Shown piece after piece: positions 1 to 5,605 of a stretch of 5,702 nucleotides of DNA. This stretch comes from Syntrophomonadaceae bacterium (GTDB lineage Bacteria > Bacillota > Dethiobacteria > DTU022): assembly GCA_003564055.1 (NCBI GenBank), contig PWSG01000293.1, forward strand, positions 1 through 5,702, read 5' to 3'. Within the stretch, counting starts at the first letter, position 1. Each line of letters opens with the position of its first letter. Under the pieces are notes generated by a model that made no database searches, had not been told where the DNA came from, and saw only the letters and a program-made list of their open reading frames with translations. The translations under genes and the position numbers were made by a program.

Positions 1-52
1 CTTTTTATGAATCGGGTTTAAAGTATCTTTGCAGTTTTTATATCACCCCCCG

Positions 53-104
53 GAATAAATAAAACCCAAACAGATAGGCATCGAGCGAAACCTACCCGCC
101 TGGG
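53..104 (-). terminator. Intrinsic terminator forming the riboswitch expression platform
   Basis: On the minus strand the segment 104-91 (CCCAGGCGGGTAGG) pairs along its full 14 bases with 78-65 (CCTATCTGTTTGGG), counting four G-U pairs, around a 12-base loop. A U-rich tract (TTTTATTTATT) follows at 64-54. The 5' arm is the conserved 3' end of the upstream ykkC aptamer, and the neighbouring AAAA can extend the helix into the U tract. Folding of the aptamer and of the terminator should therefore exclude each other. I infer that ligand binding favours read-through (an ON switch) into a gene left of base 1. Confidence 0.85.
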
Positions 105-222
105 CTTTTATCCCTTCGGTGTGGCACCAAAAAAAACCGGATCACCTTATGGATGCCTGTGCCACTCGGACCAGCCCAAATACCCCGTAGTGCATCTGGC
201 GGAACCCTAGGCACACTTTCCC
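91..222 (-). promoter_or_regulatory. ykkC-family riboswitch aptamer, probably subtype 2 (ppGpp or PRPP)
   Basis: Read on the minus strand, the segment carries the ykkC hallmarks in order: GGGAAAGTGTG, CTAGGGTTCCG (210-200), GGTCCGAGTG (172-163), and GGGATAAAAGCCC followed by AGGCGGGTAGG. Supporting helices are GTGTG (216-212) with CACAC (123-119), CCAG (199-196) with CTGG (174-171), GTGGCAC (165-159) with GTGCCAC (127-121, sharing bases with the first helix), and GGG with CCC around ATAAAA. The ykkC family includes guanidine-I aptamers (subtype 1) and ppGpp and PRPP aptamers (subtype 2). From memory, guanidine-I RNAs end in GCCCGGGAGA, whereas GCCCAGGCGGGTAGG resembles PRPP/ppGpp members; this subtype call is an inference. 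No guanine aptamer precedes it. The controlled gene is outside the window; purine or branched-chain amino acid genes are the usual partners of these two classes. Confidence 0.85.
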
Positions 223-223
223 T

Positions 224-260
224 CGTTAAAATAATATTTTTAACGATAAAGTTTATTTAA
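224..260 (-). promoter_or_regulatory. Probable riboswitch promoter overlapped by a perfect dyad
   Basis: A minus-strand -10-like TATTAT (236-231) lies just before the aptamer. It would place the transcription start near 228-224, immediately ahead of the conserved GGGAAAG. The -35 element is poor: TTAAAT at 260-255 with an 18-base spacer. The -10 box sits at the centre of a perfect inverted repeat, CGTTAAAA (224-231) and TTTTAACG (238-245) around TAATAT. This could be an operator for an unknown repressor or an AT-rich coincidence. I recognise no regulator for it. Confidence 0.45.
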
Positions 261-315
261 TTTTCTCCCTGAAACCATAGCGGTTTTGCGTTCTTTCTTC
301 TAATCAACAAATATT

Positions 316-357
316 ATTTTCGCCGCAAAGAAGGATAATCCTTCAAAACGACAAAAT
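316..357 (-). repeat. Long imperfect hairpin with inner GAAGGA/TCCTTC stem
   Basis: On the minus strand ATTTTGTCG (357-349) pairs with CGGCGAAAAT (325-316) with one bulged G. A symmetrical TTTT/TTTG internal loop separates this from an inner GAAGGAT-T-ATCCTTC palindrome (344-330). One outer pair is G-U in a minus-strand transcript but C-A mismatched on the plus strand, a slight hint that the minus-strand RNA is the folded form. It lies upstream of the predicted riboswitch promoter, so it need not belong to that leader. No U tract follows directly, so it is not an obvious terminator. Function unknown. Confidence 0.55.
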
Positions 358-377
358 AAATCTAAAAAGTTCAAGTA

Positions 378-392
378 ATTTCGGGACACATT
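378..392 (+). repeat. Dispersed motif, copy 1 (ATTTCGGGACACATT)
   Basis: This is a full match to the 15-base core shared with copies at 4549-4562, 4575-4589 (inverted) and 5643-5657 (inverted). Similarity to copy 4 continues beyond the core: about 27 of 33 bases agree over 376-408. It sits at the upstream edge of the remnant ORF and just after a stop codon at 376-378, which makes it a candidate junction. Confidence 0.6.
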
Positions 393-522
393 GATTAATT
401 ATTTTTTCTATCACTTAACACCCTGGGTTGTCGCCGCCCTGCGCCTAAACATGATCGAAGGAGAGGCTGCAATCGGTGTGCCCATTTCAGCAACAGGAAA
501 AAACATCTACTTCGACCGCTAA
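379..522 (+). pseudogene. Orphan C-terminal coding remnant, unidentified
   Basis: A plus-strand frame opens after a stop at 376-378 and closes with TAA at 520-522. From about 421 it reads like real protein: PWVVAALRLNMIEG, then EAAIGVPISATG and KNIYFDR. Its composition is richer in G and C than the flanks, with many C-ending codons. No credible start exists: the TTG at 391 and the ATG at 451 both lack a ribosome binding site, and the frame's 5' part (379-420, AT-rich) looks unlike coding sequence. I read it as the last 30 or so codons of a gene whose front was lost near the motif at 378-392. It converges on groEL across the terminator at 539-573, as expected of a former complete neighbour. 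I do not recognise the family. A chance frame cannot be excluded. Confidence 0.4.
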
Positions 523-538
523 ACAATTTCGAGACTTT

Positions 539-573
539 AAAAAAGCCCCCTGCATCTATAAACAGAGGGCTTA
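539..573 (-). terminator. Intrinsic terminator of the groES-groEL operon
   Basis: On the minus strand GCCCTCTG (570-563) pairs with CAGGGGGC (552-545): eight pairs including one G-U, with a 10-base loop. A run of six T (544-539) follows. It begins about 40 bases past the groEL stop. On the plus strand the same hairpin is followed only by the weaker TTAATTATAT, so termination of rightward transcription from the remnant ORF would be less efficient. Confidence 0.85.
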
Positions 574-613
574 ATTATATCTTGATTCTTTAAAACATGG
601 AGCAAGTCTGTTC

Positions 614-2281
<1,668 letters not shown>

Positions 2282-2304
2282 TCAAGCTAATTTCCCTGAA
2301 TAAA

Positions 2305-2589
2305 TTACATTAAGGCCAAAATATCATCCTGGCGTAAAATCAGGTATTCTTCACCATCTACTTTTACTTCAGTTCCCGCATAGCGTGAGAATATAACCTT
2401 ATCTCCTACTTTTACTTCCATCTCCAACTTGGTGCCGTTATCAAGCACCTTCCCTGTACCAACTGCCTTTACTTCCCCTTCCTGCGGTTTTTCTTTCGCC
2501 TTGTCGGGCAAAACAATACCACTGGCTGTCTTTTCTTCTGCCTCCAACACTTTGACAACAACCCTGTCTGCTAATGGTTTGAGGTTCAT
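2305..2589 (-). CDS. groES: Co-chaperonin GroES (Cpn10)
   Basis: This is the small lid subunit; seven copies cap the GroEL ring and enclose the folding protein. Its 94 residues match the family length. The N-terminal [11 protein letters not shown] pattern, the mobile loop at about 18-35 with the GroEL-binding tripeptide Ile25-Val26-Leu27, and the C-terminal [12 protein letters not shown] strand are all present. The ATG is preceded by AAGGAGG (2604-2598) at eight bases. It is the first gene of the heat-shock operon. Its roughly 80-base leader contains the CIRCE operator, so HrcA repression is expected. No hrcA or dnaK gene is in the window. Confidence 0.99.
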   Translation of the reverse strand: MNLKPLADRVVVKVLEAEEKTASGIVLPDKAKEKPQEGEVKAVGTGKVLDNGTKLEMEVKVGDKVIFSRYAGTEVKVDGEEYLILRQDDILALM

Positions 2590-2632
2590 TCAGCCTGCCT
2601 CCTTTTCCTGAGAAATATTACAATATTTAGCT

Positions 2633-2662
2633 TTAGCAGCACTCTCTATGGTTGAGTGCTAA
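2633..2662 (-). promoter_or_regulatory. CIRCE operator (HrcA site) with one disrupted arm
   Basis: The CIRCE consensus is TTAGCACTC, nine bases, GAGTGCTAA. In groES orientation the first arm is perfect: TTAGCACTC (2662-2654), followed by the nine-base spacer AACCATAGA. The second arm reads GAGTGCTGCTAA (2644-2633), which is GAGTGCTAA with three extra bases (TGC), as though the triplet had been duplicated. Seven of nine positions of that arm remain in register. It lies just downstream of the -10 box, the usual position for HrcA repression of groESL. Confidence 0.93.
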
Positions 2663-2676
2663 TAATGCCGTATATA

Positions 2677-2705
2677 ATAATACTGCATAGGTCGAGGACG
2701 GGCAA
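2677..2705 (-). promoter_or_regulatory. Sigma-A-type promoter of groES-groEL
   Basis: On the minus strand there is TTGCCC (2705-2700, four of six matches to TTGACA), then exactly 17 bases, then TATTAT (2682-2677, five of six matches to TATAAT). Initiation would fall near 2670, so the CIRCE element starts about eight bases into the transcript, the usual arrangement. Confidence 0.65.
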
Positions 2706-2827
2706 ACTTAGCTGCAGGTCAAAATGCGGCCTGTATTGTAATTAATGCTTTAATTTGCCGCTATGCTCTTTATTTCTTTTATTTTCTCGTTTTCTTGGCA
2801 CTATTTGCAGCTTTATGGGGCAAAGGG

Positions 2828-3010
2828 TTAGAAGCAACCCAGCTGACAGCCAATTATCTTAATCCCTGACTCGTTACAGGTTTTACCAACATCTGAAACA
2901 TCACAGTTTAACTCAGAAGCAATTGCAAAAGCCTTTTCACAGGGCAGTTTTTGCCCCTGTGCCGCATTGGAAATCCTTTCTTTTAATTCATTTGCTTTTT
3001 CCTTGTCCAT
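2828..3010 (-). CDS. Small five-cysteine protein, unidentified
   Basis: This 60-residue protein has an ATG preceded by GGGAGG (3023-3018) at seven bases, a good ribosome binding site. The N-terminal third is charged and probably helical (DKEKANELKERISNAA). The rest contains Cys24, Cys36, Cys45, Cys55 and Cys59 and ends in IIGCQLGCF. The pattern of two short helices (KAFAIASELN, then DVGKTCNESG) resembles a helix-turn-helix-like fold. I have a vague recollection of similar small clostridial proteins ending in CQLGCF, but can assign no function. The cysteines could bind metal or form a redox site; this is inference. It follows the phosphodiesterase gene by 24 bases, so the two are probably cotranscribed. 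No terminator is evident before the groES promoter about 120 bases on. Confidence 0.85.
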   Translation of the reverse strand: MDKEKANELKERISNAAQGQKLPCEKAFAIASELNCDVSDVGKTCNESGIKIIGCQLGCF

Positions 3011-3034
3011 CGTTATGCCTCCCGTTTAAATTTA

Positions 3035-3568
3035 TCAGTCCAAATATTTAATTTCACCGCTAACCTTCGTGCCAACTATACGCAGGAAACCACAAGAAGG
3101 TTTTGGGGACCGGCGCGGATCAATTAGCGAACCCGGATTAAAGAAAAGCGTGCCGTTATGATCTTTATTTACCGCTTCGTGCAGGTGACCAAAGACGATA
3201 GCCCTGGGGTTTTCAGGCTTAAAGAAATCCTTCGCCTGCTCAAAATTAATGTTTCGTCCACCTAAATCTCCATGCAGCATGCCTACACTTAATTCGCCAA
3301 TCTTAATTAATTTTAACCGTCCGAGACGGGTTTGCAGTTGAACCGGATCCATATTCCCGGCAACTGCTTCCACAGGGGCCAAAGCTTCGAGCTCATCAAT
3401 AATTTTCTCATCGACCAGGTCACCGGCGTGAAGGATTAGCTGAACCTCACTAAAGATCTCAAACAACGCGGAGGGCAGAGAGCTGCCCCTCGTCGGTATG
3501 TGGGTGTCAGCAATCACCCCGATCTTTTTTACTTCACTTCCATATTGAACAGTTTTTAATTGAACCAT
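3035..3568 (-). CDS. Metallophosphodiesterase, YfcE/MJ0936 family
   Basis: This is a calcineurin-like metallophosphoesterase of the small single-domain type (177 residues), which hydrolyses phosphodiesters with two bound divalent metals. The metal ligands are all visible: Asp21 and His23 in ADTH, Asp50 in HAGD, Asn72 in GNMD, His99 in LHGD, and His128 and His130 in GHLH. The family's NPGS turn follows at 144-147. The physiological substrate cannot be read from the sequence. The ATG at 3568 is preceded by GGGTGAT (3584-3578) at nine bases, giving about 14 residues before the first beta strand, slightly more than usual. No better internal start is seen. It heads a probable two-gene unit with the small cysteine-containing gene and is divergent from the DUF368 gene. 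Confidence 0.95.
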   Translation of the reverse strand: MVQLKTVQYGSEVKKIGVIADTHIPTRGSSLPSALFEIFSEVQLILHAGDLVDEKIIDELEALAPVEAVAGNMDPVQLQTRLGRLKLIKIGELSVGMLHGDLGGRNINFEQAKDFFKPENPRAIVFGHLHEAVNKDHNGTLFFNPGSLIDPRRSPKPSCGFLRIVGTKVSGEIKYLD

Positions 3569-3591
3569 ATTTAATCAATCACCCAAATACA

Positions 3592-3600
3592 ATAATATCA
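3592..3600 (-). promoter_or_regulatory. Possible extended -10 promoter for the phosphodiesterase
   Basis: On the minus strand TGATATTAT (3600-3592) fits the TG-N-TATAAT extended -10 pattern with one mismatch. It sits just upstream of the GGGTGAT ribosome binding site and would give a very short leader. No convincing -35 box lies 16-18 bases upstream, so this is tentative. Confidence 0.35.
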
Positions 3601-3640
3601 CTTTTTCATTATTAATAAAGGGTAGTTCGCAAGGAAAGTG

Positions 3641-3670
3641 TTGACAACAAGAGGCATAGCAGATAATAAT
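3641..3670 (+). promoter_or_regulatory. Promoter for the DUF368 gene
   Basis: A perfect -35 TTGACA (3641-3646) is followed by AATAAT (3665-3670) after 18 bases or GATAAT (3662-3667) after 15 bases, each matching TATAAT at five of six. Initiation would fall near 3675-3678. That is downstream of the first in-frame ATG (3669), arguing that this ATG is not the start. Confidence 0.65.
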
Positions 3671-3755
3671 GTTTAAGATAATAGAAAATAAGAGCAAATA
3701 TTTTATGTCTATCAGAAGCATACTGTATCTAAAAGAGAAAATATTTAATTTCATT

Positions 3756-3761
3756 AAGGAG
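3756..3761 (+). promoter_or_regulatory. Ribosome binding site supporting a TTG start at 3768
   Basis: AAGGAG at 3756-3761 lies six bases before the TTG at 3768-3770. The in-frame ATG codons at 3669 and 3705 have no comparable sequence, being preceded by AATA- and TTT-rich stretches. Confidence 0.65.
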
Positions 3762-3767
3762 AAAACC

Positions 3768-4568
3768 TTGGCTTTAAAACTGCTGCAGGGAGCATTCATC
3801 GGGGTAGCTTTAATCTTGCCCGGCCTGAGCGCCGGGACGGTAATCTTAATCCTGGGGTTTTACCGTCAATTCCTTGAAGACATTTCTTCACTGCGAATCA
3901 AGCCCTACCTGCCCATGCTTGCTGGAGCCATTGCAGGAGTTGTTGCCGGGGTTAGCGTAATAAGTTTCCTGCTCGAACAGTACACCGTTGCAATCATGGC
4001 CTTTTTATTCGGTATGCTTCTGGCTTCTATTCCTACAGTTTTAAGCTGCCGAGTTGACTTTGTTAAGCTACCCACCGCCAGTGCAATAAAAAAATATATC
4101 TGGCCCCTTATACTTAGCATAACAGGCTTTATCATTACCTGGTTTATAATCTGCGAGCCCGAACGCACATTTACCATTTTCCCACCAGGAGGCCACCTGC
4201 ACTTTTTCCTCGGAGGAGCCCTGGCCAGCGCTACAATGCTGCTTCCAGGAGTTTCCGGAAGCGCAATATTGATCATTATGAACCTTTACAATGATGTTAT
4301 TATTGCCGTCAGCAGCTTCAATTGGCTTAAACTAAGCTTCCTCGCTGCCGGCTTTGTGGTTGGACTTTTAGCCCTTGCCCGCCTCCTCCTTGTCCTCTAC
4401 AGGCGCTACCAGACTGCTATTTCCTTTTTACTGGCAGGGCTAATCTTAGGCTCGACCCGTGCCCTTCTGCCCGCTCACTTTAGCCTTACCTTTTTCATCG
4501 CTGCCATTCTCGGAGCTTTTTGCGTTCTATACTTCACCCGCAAAAATATTTTCGGGACACATGTTTAA
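3768..4568 (+). CDS. DUF368/PopT-type polytopic membrane protein, probable polyprenyl-phosphate transporter
   Basis: From the TTG start the protein has 266 residues and is almost wholly hydrophobic, with about eight membrane segments in the cytoplasmic membrane. Two related motifs mark the family's internal repeat: LPGLSAGTVILILGFY near the N-terminus and LLPGVSGSAILIIMNLY in the second half. DUF368 proteins (PopT) have been implicated in returning undecaprenyl phosphate across the membrane for wall and glycan synthesis. Assignment to the family is firm; transport by this protein is inferred. The open frame extends upstream to ATG 3669 (299 residues) with another ATG at 3705, but AAGGAG before the TTG and the promoter position favour 3768. 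The extra N-terminus would add a Lys-rich amphipathic stretch and cannot be fully excluded. Its last codons (GTHV) lie inside the dispersed motif. The epimerase gene converges on it. Confidence 0.93.
   Translation: MALKLLQGAFIGVALILPGLSAGTVILILGFYRQFLEDISSLRIKPYLPMLAGAIAGVVAGVSVISFLLEQYTVAIMAFLFGMLLASIPTVLSCRVDFVKLPTASAIKKYIWPLILSITGFIITWFIICEPERTFTIFPPGGHLHFFLGGALASATMLLPGVSGSAILIIMNLYNDVIIAVSSFNWLKLSFLAAGFVVGLLALARLLLVLYRRYQTAISFLLAGLILGSTRALLPAHFSLTFFIAAILGAFCVLYFTRKNIFGTHV
4549..4562 (+). repeat. Dispersed motif, copy 2
   Basis: TTTTCGGGACACAT matches the core with one change at its first base and departs after the final T. It encodes the end of the DUF368 protein in a different frame from that used at copy 1. 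Confidence 0.6.
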
Positions 4569-4588
4569 TTCATTAATGTGTTTCGAAA
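4550..4588. repeat. Inverted pair of the dispersed motif between convergent genes
   Basis: TTTCGGGACACAT (4550-4562) and ATGTGTTTCGAAA (4576-4588) form a 13-pair stem with two G-U pairs in a plus-strand transcript, around a 13-base loop. The minus-strand transcript would have two A-C mismatches but is followed by ATATTTTT, so it could act as a weak terminator for the epimerase. The DUF368 stop (4566-4568) is in the loop and the epimerase stop (4591-4589) is at the stem's edge. Confidence 0.7.
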
Positions 4589-4589
4589 T
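4575..4589 (-). repeat. Dispersed motif, copy 3 (inverted, diverged)
   Basis: Read on the minus strand, ATTTCGAAACACATT differs from the core only by AA in place of GG. Flanking it, the 11-mer TTTCGAAATTA occurs twice (4581-4591 and 4594-4604), the two copies starting 13 bases apart, within the last codons of the epimerase. Confidence 0.6.
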
Positions 4590-5542
4590 TATATTTCGAA
4601 ATTAAAGCTTTTAAGCATTTTTGATAAGCCATCTTTAATGGATACCTGTGGAGTAAAGTTTAGCTCTTTCCTTGCCCTTGATGTGTCGGCATAGGTATGC
4701 GGCGGGTCACCGGCCGGCAGAGGTTCATGCCGGGTATTTATTGCCCTGCCCGTTAACCGCCCTAAGATGTCCAGCACACCATTTATTGAAATGCGGCTGC
4801 CCCCGCCAATGTTATATACCCTTCCAGAAACTTTTTCCGCTTTGGCTGCAGCCAGATTTGCCTCTACTATATCACTTATAAAAGTAAAATCACGCGTCTG
4901 TTCACCGTTACCGTAGATAATCAGTTCATTTCCCGATTGTATCGCCCGTATAAAGCGGTGAAAAGCCATATCAGGGCGCTGCCCGGGTCCATATACTGTA
5001 AAATAGCGCAGGCTAACCACGGGCACATTAAAATTCTGCTCGTATAAATTGCAAAGATGTTCGCCCGCAAGTTTGGTCACGCCATATGGAGAAAGAGGAC
5101 GGGGCAGATCTTCCTCATGCATCGGCAGCTTACCTGTATCACCATAAACGGAAGAAGAAGATGCATAGATAATTTTTTCAGGTTTATAGTGGCGAGCCCA
5201 TTCTAAAAGGCGCTGAGTACACAGAACATTGTGATGGGTATAATGGGTAAACTCATCACCCCAGCTTGCTCGCACCCCTGCCTGGGCAGCCTGGTGAAAA
5301 ATCCACTGCACGCCTGCATTTTCAAGGCCTGTATCCGCAATATCAACGATATCTTGCGAAATTATTTTAAACGAGGGATGATCAACCAAATCCATAATAT
5401 TATTATCCTTGATTTTACGATCGTAATAATCGGTGAAGCAATCTATACCGATTACATGGCAGCCTTCTGCAAGCAAACGTCTTGTAAGGTGCGACCCTAT
5501 AAAACCTGCTGCTCCGGTAACAATACATTTTTTATTTATCAC
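4589..5542 (-). CDS. NAD-dependent nucleotide-sugar epimerase (extended SDR)
   Basis: This 317-residue protein matches UDP-glucose and UDP-glucuronate 4-epimerases and their relatives, cytoplasmic enzymes that make sugar donors for surface glycans. Visible are the NAD-binding TGAAGFIGSH (9-18), Asp34 at the end of the second strand for the adenosine ribose, the HQAAQAGVR segment (83-91), SSSSVYGD (128-135) supplying the catalytic Ser/Thr, Tyr153 and Lys157 in YGVTK, RDFTFISD (217-224) and the substrate-side AGDPPHTYAD (277-286). SSSVYG rather than STDEVYG argues against dTDP-glucose dehydratase. The early FTDYYDRKIKDNN resembles UDP-glucuronate 4-epimerases, but substrate is not certain. The start is GTG at 5542 with GGGAGG nine bases upstream. 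The C-terminus (NFEI) ends within a repeat. It converges on the DUF368 gene. Confidence 0.93.
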   Translation of the reverse strand: MINKKCIVTGAAGFIGSHLTRRLLAEGCHVIGIDCFTDYYDRKIKDNNIMDLVDHPSFKIISQDIVDIADTGLENAGVQWIFHQAAQAGVRASWGDEFTHYTHHNVLCTQRLLEWARHYKPEKIIYASSSSVYGDTGKLPMHEEDLPRPLSPYGVTKLAGEHLCNLYEQNFNVPVVSLRYFTVYGPGQRPDMAFHRFIRAIQSGNELIIYGNGEQTRDFTFISDIVEANLAAAKAEKVSGRVYNIGGGSRISINGVLDILGRLTGRAINTRHEPLPAGDPPHTYADTSRARKELNFTPQVSIKDGLSKMLKSFNFEI

Positions 5543-5551
5543 AAAATGCTT

Positions 5552-5557
5552 CCTCCC
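5552..5557 (-). promoter_or_regulatory. Ribosome binding site for the GTG start of the epimerase
   Basis: GGGAGG on the minus strand (5557-5552) is nine bases before the GTG at 5542-5540. The N-terminus then begins INKKCIVTGAAG, directly at the first Rossmann strand, as is normal for the family. Confidence 0.7.
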
Positions 5558-5605
5558 TGCCGCCCTGTTTCTCTGCTGCCCTGCTTCATTTATGTTCAGC
5601 TGCGC

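Larger units (their letters stand above)
246..538. other. Gene-poor stretch between riboswitch promoter and groEL terminator
   Basis: No intact gene is visible in these roughly 290 bases on either strand. From left to right the stretch holds AT-rich sequence, a large hairpin at 316-357, a copy of the dispersed motif at 378-392, and a plus-strand open frame ending at 522 that resembles a gene remnant. The first part is AT-rich and the remnant is clearly richer in G and C, which suggests a composite origin. Confidence 0.7.

Noticed and set aside
42..51. GGGGGGTGAT on the minus strand as a ribosome binding site for the riboswitch-controlled gene
   Set aside because: No ATG, GTG or TTG follows within the remaining 41 bases, so it cannot be tied to a start inside the window.
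399..494. Minus-strand frame of 31 codons opposite the remnant ORF (begins MFFPVAEMGTP)
   Set aside because: It has no ribosome binding site, and the plus-strand reading has the more protein-like sequence and a sensible stop before the terminator.
3905..4276. Minus-strand open frame opposite the DUF368 gene, and 3575-3799 minus
   Set aside because: Both are shadows of the coding strand or span the promoter region. Neither has a ribosome binding site or a recognisable protein pattern.
5539..5589. Sixteen-codon minus-strand frame whose stop overlaps the epimerase GTG start (GTGA)
   Set aside because: Its ATG has no ribosome binding site and the frame spans the epimerase's own purine-rich binding site, so translational coupling is not supported.
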